Below are positions 1 to 11,023 of a stretch of DNA of 64,000 nucleotides, piece by piece. The notes under the pieces are model-generated. The model was not told the DNA's origin and searched no databases. It saw nothing but the letters and a program-made list of their open reading frames with translations. The position numbers and the translations under genes were made by a program. Each line of letters opens with the position of its first letter. Position 1 is the first letter of the stretch. Origin of the DNA: Nocardiopsis suaedae (GTDB taxonomy: Bacteria; Actinomycetota; Actinomycetes; Streptosporangiales; Streptosporangiaceae); contig NZ_JAQFWP010000005.1 in NCBI RefSeq assembly GCF_027706745.1, forward strand, positions 87,839 to 151,838, in the 5' to 3' direction.

Positions 1-2
1 TC

Positions 3-770
<768 letters not shown>

Positions 771-830
771 CCCCGCCCTGTCGACACGGTCCCGACGTGT
801 TCTCGATGCGTTCCTGACGTGATCCCGGCG

Positions 831-855
831 CGGCCCCGGGGCGGCCCCGGGGCCG
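831..855. terminator. Intrinsic terminator-like hairpin
   Basis: An 11-bp perfect GC stem (CGGCCCCGGGG at 831-841 and its complement at 845-855) with a CGG loop lies about 60 bases after the hydrolase stop and before the ferredoxin gene. There is no U-tract, which is common in actinobacterial terminators. It would separate the two transcripts. Confidence 0.5.
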
Positions 856-910
856 TGGCGGCGCGGTGCGGTTTAGGCTCGGAGCCACGATCCGCGCAAG
901 GAGGCTCACG

Positions 911-1102
911 ATGAAGGTCAAGGTCGACTACGACCTCTGCGAGAGCAACGCCGTCTGCATGGGCATCCTGCCCGAGGTGTTCGAGGTCCGCGACGACGAC
1001 AACCTCTACATCCTCCAGGAGGAGCCGCCCGAGGAGCTCCGTCCCAAGCTGGAGGAGGCCGTTCGGATGTGCCCCAAGCAGGCGCTGAGCCTGGAGGACT
1101 AG
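911..1102 (+). CDS. Small 3Fe-4S ferredoxin
   Basis: This encodes a 63-residue acidic ferredoxin of the type that passes electrons to cytochrome P450s. The cluster ligands are visible as C-x5-C (CESNAVC, residues 10-16) and a distal CP (residues 53-54), the three-cysteine pattern of [3Fe-4S] ferredoxins such as FdxD/SoyB. The ATG at 911 was chosen because AAGGAGG lies 6 bases upstream; a longer in-frame start at 866 has no site. A matching FAD reductase is encoded convergently at 1386-2615, so the two could form one electron chain. The P450 partner is not in the window. The stop codon TAG is part of a CTAG that borders a palindromic element. Confidence 0.92.
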   Translation: MKVKVDYDLCESNAVCMGILPEVFEVRDDDNLYILQEEPPEELRPKLEEAVRMCPKQALSLED

Positions 1103-1264
1103 GGCGTGTTTCTCGGAGGCTTTTCGATCAGCGAGCGGCCGTCCCGGGCGGCGCTCGCAAGACGGGGCGCGAAGTTCATCCTGGTTGGCTGCTCGAGCGT
1201 CCCGGCGCAGCGAGCGTCGTCCTGGTGGCCGCGAGCCGAAAATGATCCGAGAAACACGCCTTAG
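1099..1264. mobile_element. MITE-like palindromic element A with YTAR flanks
   Basis: A 158-bp segment (1103-1260) is bounded by perfect 15-bp terminal inverted repeats (GGCGTGTTTCTCGGA at 1103-1117 and its complement at 1246-1260). Imperfect inverted similarity continues inward for about 55 bp, so almost the whole element could fold back. The flanks are CTAG (1099-1102) and TTAG (1261-1264), resembling the YTAR target of IS5-group transposases. It carries no open reading frame of its own. The left flank contains the ferredoxin stop codon. Element B at 11887-12068 has a related terminus (14 of 18 positions shared). It is probably a non-autonomous element; the transposase source is unknown. 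Confidence 0.6.
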
Positions 1265-1375
1265 GGGCCGGCAGGACCCGCAGGACGGGCCGGGCGGCGG
1301 GCACCGCGGCGCGCCGCCCGGGAACGGGCAGGGTTCAGTGCTTCCGGGGCCGGCACCGCGCCGGTGGCGTCGCCC

Positions 1376-1391
1376 CCTCCCGAGATCAAGG
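1376..1391 (-). repeat. Solo arm of the TTGATCTCGGG hairpin family
   Basis: Read on the minus strand this is CCTTGATCTCGGGA, the same arm found in the palindromes at 12074, 46611 and 54419. The reductase stop codon TGA lies inside it, as the MFS stop lies inside the 46611 copy. I could not find a convincing second arm here, so this is either a half site or a decayed copy. Confidence 0.4.
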
Positions 1392-2615
1392 CGTGGCCGC
1401 GCGGGCTCCCGCTGCGGCGAGCGCGTCCTCCCAGGTGGTGCGCTCGGTGAGGAGCGGACGGTAGCGCATGGCCTTCGGCGTGGACTTCAGCCCCAGCACT
1501 CCGATGAGCAGCCCCTCCCGCCCGAAGAAGGCGACGAACTTGCGGTCCTCGGGCGAGCCGTGGACGATCTCCACCGTGTCGGCGGGCGCCGCCTGCCCCA
1601 GAAGCTGGATCTTCCGCTTGTACTGGTCCGACCAGAAGTAGGGCACCGGGGTGTACTCCTCGGCGGCCCCCGTACCGGCCAGCAGGTTGCGCGCGGCCAC
1701 CCCCGCCTGCTCCCCGGCGTTGGTCCAGTGCTCCAGCCGCATCCGGCCGCCGTAGCGCGGGTGCGGGAAGTTCGCCAGGTCCCCGGCGGCGTAGACGTTC
1801 GGCACCGACGTGCGTCCGAGCGCGTCGCACTCCACGCCCCCGGCGCCTCCGGCCAGGGAGACGCCCGACCCCTCCAGCCACTCGGTGTTGAGGTCGACGC
1901 CCAGCCCGCAGACCACCACCGGCGCCTCCACGGCCGACCCGTCGGCCAGGCGTACGCGCTCAACGCGCCCGCCCGCGCCCTCGTACCCGGACACCCCCGT
2001 GCCCAGGCGGAGGTCCACGCCGTTGTCGCGGTGCAGGTCGGTGAGGACCCGCCCGACGCGCGGGTCGACCGCGCGGGTGAGCGGGGTCGGCGCCGCCTCG
2101 ATCAGCACCACCTCCCGGCCGAGCGCCCGCGCGCTGGACGCCACCTCGGCCCCGACGAACCCGGCGCCGACCACGGCCACGCGGTCGTACTCGTCCAGGT
2201 CGGCGCGGAGCGCCTCGGCGTCGGCCAGTGTGCGCAGCACGTGCACCCCGGCCAGTTCCGTCGCGGGGCGGCGGGCGCGCGCCCCGGTCGCCACGATCAC
2301 CCCGTCGCCCTGGACGCGGGTGCCGTCGTCCAGCTCCACCGACCGTTCCCCGGGCAGCAGCCGCGCGGCGGCGCGCCCCAGCCGCAGGTCGAGCCCGAGC
2401 GCGTCGAAGGCCGCGTCGTCGCGCAGCGCCACGCCTGCGCCGCCACCGGTGCCGGTCAGCACCTCCTTGGACAGGGGCGGCCGGGAGTAGGGGCGCTCGT
2501 CCTCCGCCCCGACGAGGGTGATGCGCCCGTCGAAGCCCGCCTCGCGCAGGGATTCGGCGGCGTGCAGGCCGGCCATTCCCGCGCCCGCGATGACGACGTT
2601 GTCCATGCTGTCCAT
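1386..2615 (-). CDS. FAD-dependent ferredoxin reductase
   Basis: This is a pyridine-nucleotide:ferredoxin oxidoreductase of the rubredoxin/putidaredoxin reductase type, moving electrons from NAD(P)H through FAD to a small ferredoxin. About 409 residues: an N-terminal FAD fold with VVIAGAGMAGL, a mid-protein NAD(P) fold with VAVVGAGFVGAE, the second FAD motif near VYAAGDLANF, and a C-terminal reductase domain (YFWSDQYKRKIQ) typical of the family. The ATG at 2615 or the one three codons later (2606) is preferred. An upstream GTG at 2657 lacks a ribosome site and adds a tail not seen in the family. The gene faces the ferredoxin at 911-1102 across element A and probably serves it. Confidence 0.9.
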   Translation of the reverse strand: MDSMDNVVIAGAGMAGLHAAESLREAGFDGRITLVGAEDERPYSRPPLSKEVLTGTGGGAGVALRDDAAFDALGLDLRLGRAAARLLPGERSVELDDGTRVQGDGVIVATGARARRPATELAGVHVLRTLADAEALRADLDEYDRVAVVGAGFVGAEVASSARALGREVVLIEAAPTPLTRAVDPRVGRVLTDLHRDNGVDLRLGTGVSGYEGAGGRVERVRLADGSAVEAPVVVCGLGVDLNTEWLEGSGVSLAGGAGGVECDALGRTSVPNVYAAGDLANFPHPRYGGRMRLEHWTNAGEQAGVAARNLLAGTGAAEEYTPVPYFWSDQYKRKIQLLGQAAPADTVEIVHGSPEDRKFVAFFGREGLLIGVLGLKSTPKAMRYRPLLTERTTWEDALAAAGARAATP

Positions 2616-2698
2616 GGCTCCGCTCTGGATCTGGGGTGGTCGGGGACCCGCCTCCACGATAGGCGCGCACCGGCGCCCCGGGGCGGGGACCCGGGCCG

Positions 2699-3679
2699 CT
2701 ACAGCGGCCGGACCGCGCCGACCGGCCCGCCGCCGCCGAACAGGTCCACGCTGAGCAGGTCGGCGACGGGGGAGACGTCGGCGCCGAGCTCCCGCAGGGC
2801 GGTGAGCCCGACCATGGCGCGGGCGCGCGTCTCGGCGTCGCCGTCGGAGATCTTGACCGCGGCGGTGCGCCCGTCGGTGTCGGCGAGCACGAGGACGCCT
2901 TCGGCGCCGATCTTGGAGACCGTTCCGGGCAGGTCGCGCATGATGCGGGTGTCGAGGCGGCCCTCACCGGCCACGTACTCGGGGTGGGTGCGCATGGCGG
3001 CGATGACGGCCGCCTCGGGGGTGCTCTCCGGGGCCAGGGCCATGGCCCGGATCCCGCGCGCCAGGCCCTGCAGGGAGACGGCCATCTGCGGGGCGCCGCA
3101 GCCGTCCACGGCGGTGTGCGCGACCGGTTCGCCGCACAGCTCCTCGATGGTCTCGCGCACCAGCGCCTGCAGCGGGTGGGCGGGGTCCAGGTAGTCGGCG
3201 GTGCTCCACCCCTGGGCGGCGCAGGCGGCCAGCATGGCGGCGTGCTTGCCCGAGCAGTTCATCAGCAGCCGGTCCGGCTCCCCGCCCGAGCGCAGCAGCG
3301 CGTCGCGGAACCGCCGCCCCATCGGCCAGTCGACCGGGCAGCGCAGGTCGTCGGGGCCGAGCCCGGCGTCGGCGAGCACCTTGCGGACGGTGTCGGCGTG
3401 GATGTCCTGGCCGCTGTGGCTGCCCGCGGCGATGGCCAGCTCGGGTCCGGAGACCGGCGCCCCCGCGCGCAGCGCGGCGAGCGCCTGGAAGGGCTTGGCG
3501 GCCGACCGGGGGAACATGGCGGCCTCGACCGGTCCGCGCGTGTACCCGGGGGCGCCGTCCGCGGTGATGCCGATGACGGCGCCGTAGTGGACGCCCTCCC
3601 GGAATCCGGAGCGCACGACCTCGGCGAGCGGCACGTACGCGGGCAGCGGGGACGACGGGTGGGACACCAGGCCCTCCAT
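2699..3679 (-). CDS. Asparaginase (L-asparaginase II family)
   Basis: This is a cytoplasmic asparaginase of the Rhizobium-type AnsA/asparaginase II family (Pfam asparaginase_II), hydrolysing L-asparagine to aspartate and ammonia. It is unrelated to the classical E. coli fold. Family blocks are visible: RSAAKPFQAL near the N-terminus, GSHSGQDIH, the MNCSGKHAAML block containing the conserved Ser-x-Lys, and VDGCGAPQM. About 326 residues, full length for the family. The ATG at 3679 is chosen; a TTG three codons earlier is possible and neither has a strong ribosome site. It diverges from the exonuclease gene at 3825 with about 145 bases between them. No regulatory palindrome was recognised there. 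Confidence 0.9.
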   Translation of the reverse strand: MEGLVSHPSSPLPAYVPLAEVVRSGFREGVHYGAVIGITADGAPGYTRGPVEAAMFPRSAAKPFQALAALRAGAPVSGPELAIAAGSHSGQDIHADTVRKVLADAGLGPDDLRCPVDWPMGRRFRDALLRSGGEPDRLLMNCSGKHAAMLAACAAQGWSTADYLDPAHPLQALVRETIEELCGEPVAHTAVDGCGAPQMAVSLQGLARGIRAMALAPESTPEAAVIAAMRTHPEYVAGEGRLDTRIMRDLPGTVSKIGAEGVLVLADTDGRTAAVKISDGDAETRARAMVGLTALRELGADVSPVADLLSVDLFGGGGPVGAVRPL

Positions 3680-3824
3680 TCGCGACAAAATCGGACAGAC
3701 GGCTCAACGTTATGCGCCGCTGTGCTCTTCCCGCACCCGTCGCACGGGTGCCGTAGGGTCGGGCAGCGGCGCGGCGCCCCCGGTAGGGGCGCTGTGACGG
3801 GTTCGACGGGGGAGGACGTACCGC

Positions 3825-4751
3825 ATGCTGGAGTGGATGAGGGCAGGGCGCCCGCGCATGGGCGGGGCGGTCGCGCACGGGGCGCTGACCCGCGCGCGGG
3901 GCGGGTCCGCCCTTCCGGCGCGCGGTCTGGAGTACGCCGTCCTCGACGTGGAGACCACCGGGCTGGACCCCGCGGCCGGTGCGCGCGTGTGCGAGGTCGC
4001 CGTGGTGCGGATGCGGGGCGACGGAACGGTGCTGCGCGAGTTCAGCACCCTGGTCGACCCGGGCGCCCCGATGGAGGGGCGCGAGTTCCACGGCATCACC
4101 GACGGGGACGTGGCCGGGGCGCCGCGCGCCGGGGCGTTGGCCGGAGAGCTGGCGGGGCTGTTCTCGGGAGCCGTGGTGGCCGGGCACAACCTGGACTTCG
4201 AGGCGGCGTTCCTCGCCTCCGAGCTGGTTCCGTCGGGGCTGCCCGAGGGGGTCCCGGGGCTGTGCACGCTGCGTGCCCTGCGCTCCCAGGTCGACCTGGA
4301 CCGGTACTCGCTTCCGCGGGCGAGCCTGGCGCTCAACGGCCACTGGCCCTCAGGGCAGCACACGGCACTGGGCGACGCGCGCGCGTGCGCCCGCATCCTG
4401 GCCGAGATGCTGAACACGGCGCCGGGAGAGCTGTACTACACCGGGCCCGCTCCGCGTGATGTGGTGCTCGGAGAGCAGGGCGCCGAACGCGTCGGCCCGG
4501 TCCGGCTGAAGAGCCGGACCCCGGTCAAGGGGGCGCTCCCCCTGGCGACGGTGTGGCCCCGCCGGTGGCGCCCGCAGGAGCTTCCGCCGGAGCTGTGCGG
4601 CGGCGCGTTCACCGGCGCCGACCGTACGGCCGCGTTGAAGGCCGCCCGTGAGCGCGGCCTGTTCCGCGAGGCCGCCGCGGGCGCCGTGGCGCTGGCCGGG
4701 GCCGCGGCGGCCGCGGGAGCCGCCCGCTCCCTGATGCGCGCGCTGCGCTGA
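3825..4751 (+). CDS. DnaQ-like 3'-5' exonuclease
   Basis: This is a DEDDh exonuclease related to the epsilon proofreading subunit of DNA polymerase III. Motif I is LDVETTG (D41, E43), motif II is the HNLDFE region, and motif III is HTALGDARA with the histidine and aspartate of the DEDDh class. The catalytic domain spans about residues 35-190. The remaining 120 residues, including FTGADRTAALKAARERG, resemble an added BRCT-like or unassigned tail and end in an Ala-rich stretch. The start at 3825 has GGGGGAGG upstream. The first 30 residues are basic and not conserved in the family. It stands alone between the asparaginase and a small membrane protein, and probably acts in repair rather than as a replicative subunit. 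Confidence 0.85.
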   Translation: MLEWMRAGRPRMGGAVAHGALTRARGGSALPARGLEYAVLDVETTGLDPAAGARVCEVAVVRMRGDGTVLREFSTLVDPGAPMEGREFHGITDGDVAGAPRAGALAGELAGLFSGAVVAGHNLDFEAAFLASELVPSGLPEGVPGLCTLRALRSQVDLDRYSLPRASLALNGHWPSGQHTALGDARACARILAEMLNTAPGELYYTGPAPRDVVLGEQGAERVGPVRLKSRTPVKGALPLATVWPRRWRPQELPPELCGGAFTGADRTAALKAARERGLFREAAAGAVALAGAAAAAGAARSLMRALR

Positions 4752-4853
4752 GGCGGAGGCCGCCCCGGGGCGTGCGGACCGCCCGCGTTGTGTACGGGCC
4801 GCATGTGGTCACCGAAAGTGGTACTGCCGTCACTCCCCGGCGCCGCCTGGGGT

Positions 4854-5042
4854 TCAGACCCCGGACAGGGCGAGGAAGAAGGCGATGATCAGGGTGCTCC
4901 CGCCCACCGTGGTGAGGGTGGCGCGGCCGGCCTCGGTGAGGCGTGCGGGGAGCACTGCCAGGGCCGGGTAGAAGCGGATCACGCGGTTGGTCATGGCGAC
5001 GGCGACCAGGACGGCGCCGACGAGCAGGAGGACGAGGGACAC
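4854..5042 (-). CDS. Small two-helix membrane protein, unknown
   Basis: A 62-residue reading frame starts at a GTG with a weak GAGAAGG site about 11 bases upstream. Two hydrophobic stretches (about residues 3-17 and 46-60) flank a loop with RVIRFYPAL, so it looks like a small integral membrane protein. It lies downstream of the TetR gene on the same strand, about 110 bases after its stop. I do not recognise the family. The frame is open further upstream in its extended form, but only this part has protein-like composition. Moderate doubt remains that it is expressed. Confidence 0.45.
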   Translation of the reverse strand: MSLVLLLVGAVLVAVAMTNRVIRFYPALAVLPARLTEAGRATLTTVGGSTLIIAFFLALSGV

Positions 5043-5152
5043 GTCGGGACAGGCCTTCTCGGAGAGGGAGGGGCGAGGGGTGCTGCGGTGTGCGCGCCCG
5101 ATTGTCGCGCATGCGCGGCCGGCGCGGGAGGGGGCCGCGGTGCCTCCCCGGG

Positions 5153-5812
5153 TTACGGCCGGTCCCCGGATGCCCCGTTCGTCTCGTTCGCGCCGTTCGT
5201 CCGGTCCGCGTGGGGGGCGGCCGCGCCGAGCGCCCGCAGCGTGAAGGAGGTCACCAGCGCGTGCGCCTCCTCCACCGAGGCCTCCCCGCGCAGGATGGGC
5301 ACCCGCTGGGCCCCGATCATCGCCAGCACCAGCCGTGCGGTGGCCGCCACCGGCTGCGCGGTGAACGCGCCCTCCTCGGTCCCGTGCCGCAGGACCTCCT
5401 CCAACAGCCGCTGCATGGGCTCCACGTGGTCGGCCAGGCGCTGGTAGGCGTCCGGCCCCAGGCTGGCGCCGAGCTCGGCGGCCGGGGGGTGGGGGTGCTC
5501 GGCGATCGCCTCCAGCTGGAGGCGGACGAAGGCCGACAGCCGGTCGGTGGGCTCGGGGACGCCGTGCAGCTCGGCCCGGTAGCGCTCCATGAAGCCGGCG
5601 GTGGCCTCGTCGGCGAAGGCCAGCAGCAGCGCCGCCTTGTCGGGGAAGTAGTTGTACAGGGCCGTCCGGGTGATGCCCGCCCGCGCGGCGACCTCGGTCA
5701 TGGAGATGTCGTCGATGCCCTCGGTCCGGGTCAGTTCGGCGACCGCCTCCAGGATGCGCTCGCGCGTCTGGGCCCGGTGGGCGGCGATGGTCGGCGCGGA
5801 GATCTTGGGCAT
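5153..5812 (-). CDS. TetR-family transcriptional regulator
   Basis: This 219-residue protein has a classical N-terminal TetR helix-turn-helix (about residues 16-62: TRERILEAVAEL, then ITRTALYNYFPDKAALL) and an all-helical ligand domain. The C-terminus ends in an imperfect Asn-Gly repeat (RTNGANETNGASGDRP) encoded by short tandem repeats, which is unusual and probably disordered. It lies 158 bases downstream of haem oxygenase on the same strand. Two palindromes upstream of that gene (6671-6685, 6712-6730) are plausible operators for this regulator, but the pairing is inferred only from proximity. The ligand is unknown. Confidence 0.9.
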   Translation of the reverse strand: MPKISAPTIAAHRAQTRERILEAVAELTRTEGIDDISMTEVAARAGITRTALYNYFPDKAALLLAFADEATAGFMERYRAELHGVPEPTDRLSAFVRLQLEAIAEHPHPPAAELGASLGPDAYQRLADHVEPMQRLLEEVLRHGTEEGAFTAQPVAATARLVLAMIGAQRVPILRGEASVEEAHALVTSFTLRALGAAAPHADRTNGANETNGASGDRP

Positions 5813-5962
5813 GCCCCCATGGTCGCACGGCGGCGGAATCGGCGGGGTGGCCCGTGCAGGTCGTGGACGGGGCGAACGACCGCGGGACCGCGTGCGTCAG
5901 GGGCGGCGCCCGCCGGGTGGAAGGGCCCCGGGCGGCGCCGTCCCCGCCGCCCGGTGCCCTGT

Positions 5963-5982
5963 GCGGCCGCTCAGGCGGCCGC
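5963..5982. terminator. Hairpin over the haem oxygenase stop
   Basis: Two GCGGCCGC octamers (5963-5970, 5975-5982) flank TCAG, giving an 8-bp all-GC stem with a four-base loop that contains the stop codon of the minus-strand haem oxygenase gene. It could end that transcript or reduce read-through into the TetR gene. Confidence 0.4.
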
Positions 5983-6627
5983 GCCGGACGCGTGGCGGCG
6001 TCCGAGGTCGGCCAGGACCTCCGTGTTGAGCTGGTAGGCCAGGCCGGTCTCGCGGATCATCGCCTGCCGCGCGGTCGCGTCGAGGTCCAGGGCGTCCAGG
6101 CGGGCCCGGTAGGCCTCCTTGAACCGCGGCAGGCTGCCCAGGGCCGAGAAGTCGTAGAACGCCGTCCCCGCGGTGCCGGGGAGGCCGTAGGCCCGTGCGG
6201 CCGCCTTGCCGATGAACTGGCCGCCGGAGACGTCGCCCATGTAGCGGGTGTAGTGGTGCGCCACGTACCCGGCCGGGTCGTCGGCCATCTGCCGGATGCG
6301 GGCGGTGTAGGTGGCGGTGGGCGGCGTGGGGGAGACGCGGCGCGCCCATTCGGGGCCGAGCAGGGCCTCCAGGTCGCGCTCCAGGGCGGGCACGCGGAAC
6401 AGGGCCGGGTCGACGAACGGGCCGGCCAGGGGGTCGCCGGCCAGGGCGCGGCCGACCTCCTCCAGCGCGGTGTAGGCGAAGTAGTGCTGGGCGGTCATCG
6501 CGGCGTACCCGTCCACCGGTAGCGCCCCGTCGAGCAGCGCGCGGGTGAATCCGTGCCCCTCGGCCTCTCCGTGCGCCTGCCAGGTGGCGGCCTTGAGCCG
6601 TTCGGAGAAGCGCCCGTCCTCCACCAT
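5971..6627 (-). CDS. Haem oxygenase (biliverdin-producing)
   Basis: This haem oxygenase cleaves haem to biliverdin, CO and ferrous iron, a route to iron from haem and to haem turnover in the cytoplasm. At 218 residues it matches HmuO/HO-1-like bacterial enzymes. The proximal haem ligand is H19 in WQAHGEAEGH, and the flexible distal helix carries GDVSGGQ (131-137), where the glycines contact haem. The ATG at 6627 fits the family N-terminus. Upstream are a TTGACA box (complement of 6701-6706) and CAAGAT (complement of 6673-6678, 22 bases downstream), with one palindrome on the -10 side and one just upstream. This suggests tight repression. A TetR gene follows; no haem importer is adjacent. Confidence 0.92.
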   Translation of the reverse strand: MVEDGRFSERLKAATWQAHGEAEGHGFTRALLDGALPVDGYAAMTAQHYFAYTALEEVGRALAGDPLAGPFVDPALFRVPALERDLEALLGPEWARRVSPTPPTATYTARIRQMADDPAGYVAHHYTRYMGDVSGGQFIGKAAARAYGLPGTAGTAFYDFSALGSLPRFKEAYRARLDALDLDATARQAMIRETGLAYQLNTEVLADLGRRHASGAAA

Positions 6628-6670
6628 CGGTCTCCCTTCCCGTGGCCGGACCCGGTCGGCCCGCTGTTTT

Positions 6671-6685
6671 CTGACATCTTGTCAG
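6671..6685. promoter_or_regulatory. Palindrome CTGACA-tct-TGTCAG upstream of haem oxygenase
   Basis: A perfect 6-bp inverted repeat with a three-base spacer lies 44 bases upstream of the haem oxygenase start. It overlaps the CAAGAT that could be the -10 box on the minus strand. This position suits a repressor. Confidence 0.5.
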
Positions 6686-6711
6686 CATGATGGTGACGGG
6701 TGTCAAGACCG

Positions 6712-6730
6712 ATACGACGCACTGTCGTAT
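6712..6730. promoter_or_regulatory. 19-bp palindrome ATACGAC-N5-GTCGTAT
   Basis: A perfect 7-bp inverted repeat with a five-base spacer lies immediately upstream of the TTGACA box (complement of 6701-6706) of the haem oxygenase promoter. Size and symmetry are typical of TetR-family operators. It also faces the divergent signalling operon that starts at 6998, so it could act on both. Confidence 0.55.
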
Positions 6731-6997
6731 AAGTCTCGGCGGATTCTCAGGCGCCCCGGTCATGTGCGGCGCCGGTGCGGGGCGCGGGGTGGGCCGCGGC
6801 CGGTATCCTTGCCCGGGACGGCGGTGCAGACCTGGCGAAACAGGAGGAAGTGGACCTTTCGGGGCGCGGGCCGGGGAACGCCCGGCGGCCGACCGTGCGT
6901 TAGCACGTGCAGTGGCGGCCCGCGAGGCGGTGACACTATCGTTTGTCTGCCGCGACGAGGGGCGGCCGAGAATGCCAGCGAATCAGGACTTGGGGCA

Positions 6998-8205
6998 GTG
7001 ACCGTGACGCGATCCGAACCCGTGGGGCCGGCCGATGCCGCCGCCCCGGCGCCGGCGGTCGCCTCGGTCGACGTCCTCCTGGTCGAGGACGACGCCCAGG
7101 ACGCCTTCCTGGTCGAGGAGCTGCTCGCCGAGACCGACCTGGAGTGCCGCATCACCTGGGTGCGCACCTACGCCGAGGCGCGCGAGCAGCTGCCCTCCTT
7201 CCGCGGCTGCGTCCTGCTCGACCTCAACCTGCCCGACGCCGACGGCATGCCGCTGCTGCGCAAGGTGCTCGACTCCGCCCGCTCGGCCGCCGTGGTGGTG
7301 CTCACCGGCCTGGACGATGAGCACGAGGGCGTGGCCTCGGTCGCCGCCGGCGCCCAGGACTACCTGGTCAAGGGCCAGGTCGACGGATCACTGCTGGCGC
7401 GCAGCCTGCGCTACTCGGTCGAGCGCCAGCGCGCCGACGAGAACGCCCGCCAGCTCCGCGAGGCCGAGCTGTACGCCCGGGAGAACATGCGCCTGGAGCG
7501 CGGACTGCTCCCGCAGGTGCTGCTGGACGCCTCGCCCCTGTCGCACCGCACCTTCTACCGGCCCGGCCGCAAGCGCGCCCTGGTCGGCGGCGACTTCTAC
7601 GACGCCGTCGAGAAGGACGGCACCACCCACGTCATCGTCGGCGACGTCAGCGGGCACGGCCCCGACGAGGCCGCCCTGGGCGTGCAGCTGCGCATCGCCT
7701 GGCGCGCCCTGGTCATGGGCGGCGTCGATGAGCGGCGGCTGCTGCCCTCCCTGGAGCAGATCCTCATCAGCGAGCGCGCCCAGGAGGAGATGTACGCCAC
7801 CCTGTGCCAGGTCAGCCTGGACACCGGGGCCGAGAGCGCCCGCATCCGGCAGTTCGGCCACCCGCCGCCGCTGGTCATCGCCGACGGCAAGGTCGCCGAG
7901 GTGGAGGCCTCCCCGCACCCGCCGCTGGGGGTCTTCCCCGAATCCGAGACCGAGGTGGAGGAGTTCGCCCTGCCGCGCGGGGCCACCCTGATGCTCTACA
8001 CCGACGGCCTCGTCGACGCCTACGACGGCGGCCCGCCCGCGCGCCTGGAGGTCGCCGGACTGCGCCGCATCGTGTCCGGCCTGCTGGAGGCCGGGACCTC
8101 CGTGGTCGACGTGCCCGAGCGGGTCGTCGACGAGGCCGAGCGGCACAACGGCGGCCCGCTGCAGGACGACGTGGCCATGCTGCTGGTCACCCATGGGAGC
8201 GCCCG

Positions 8206-8209
<4 letters not shown>
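6998..8209 (+). CDS. Receiver-SpoIIE (PP2C) phosphatase
   Basis: This 403-residue response regulator has a serine phosphatase output, like RsbU/RsbP-type partner-switch activators that dephosphorylate an anti-anti-sigma factor. The N-terminal receiver (about 24-140) has the phospho-acceptor D75 in LLDLN and K125. A helical linker (about 140-170) leads to the SpoIIE domain (180-400) with metal ligands D199 in GGDFYD and D216 in GDVSGHG. GTG at 6998 (or 7004) is chosen from AGGA upstream; the longer open frame is non-coding in composition. The stop overlaps the start of the next gene, so phosphatase and kinase are translationally coupled. No anti-sigma gene is adjacent. Confidence 0.85.
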
Positions 8210-10017
<1,808 letters not shown>

Positions 10018-10022
10018 AGACG

Positions 10023-10469
10023 ATGAGCGAGGTCACTTTGGTGCAACCCATAGAGGTGCTGCTGGTCGAAGACGACCCCGGCGACGTCCTCATGACCAAG
10101 GAGGCGTTCGAGGAGCACAAGGTGGGCAACCGCCTGCACGTCGTCTCCGACGGGGTCGAGGCCCTGCGCTTCCTGCGCCGCGAGGGCGAGTACGCCGACG
10201 CGCCGCGCCCGCACCTGATCCTGCTCGACCTCAACCTGCCCCGCAAGGACGGCCGCGAGGTGCTGGAGGAGGTCAAGGGCGACGAGTCGTTCGCGCACAT
10301 CCCGATCGTCGTGCTGACCACCTCCGAGGCCGAAGAGGACATCCTGCGCAGCTACCGGCTGCACGCCAACGCCTATGTGGCCAAACCGGTCGACTTCGAG
10401 CAGTTCATACAGGTCGTCCGGCAGATCGATGACTTCTTCGTCACCGTGGTGCGGCTGCCCAAGGGCTGA
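10023..10469 (+). CDS. Single-domain response regulator (Rcp1-like)
   Basis: This is a 148-residue stand-alone receiver of the Rcp1 class, which pairs with phytochrome-like kinases. Acidic pocket VEDDPGD (15-21), phospho-acceptor D69 in LLDLN, T100 in VLTTSE and K121 in AKPVDF are all present. It has no output domain, so it probably acts as a phosphate shuttle or sink, or by protein contact. It starts five bases after the kinase stop, completing a three-gene unit with the SpoIIE-type phosphatase and the CHASE3 kinase. Confidence 0.92.
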   Translation: MSEVTLVQPIEVLLVEDDPGDVLMTKEAFEEHKVGNRLHVVSDGVEALRFLRREGEYADAPRPHLILLDLNLPRKDGREVLEEVKGDESFAHIPIVVLTTSEAEEDILRSYRLHANAYVAKPVDFEQFIQVVRQIDDFFVTVVRLPKG

Positions 10470-10488
10470 TCTGCAATACGGTGGTGCC

Positions 10489-11013
<525 letters not shown>

Positions 11014-11023
11014 GGGAGGCGGC

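Noticed and set aside
1185..3194. 669-codon plus-strand open frame opposite the ferredoxin reductase and asparaginase genes
   Set aside because: It is antisense to two clear family members. The translation is Arg/Gly/Pro-rich shadow sequence typical of high-GC DNA.
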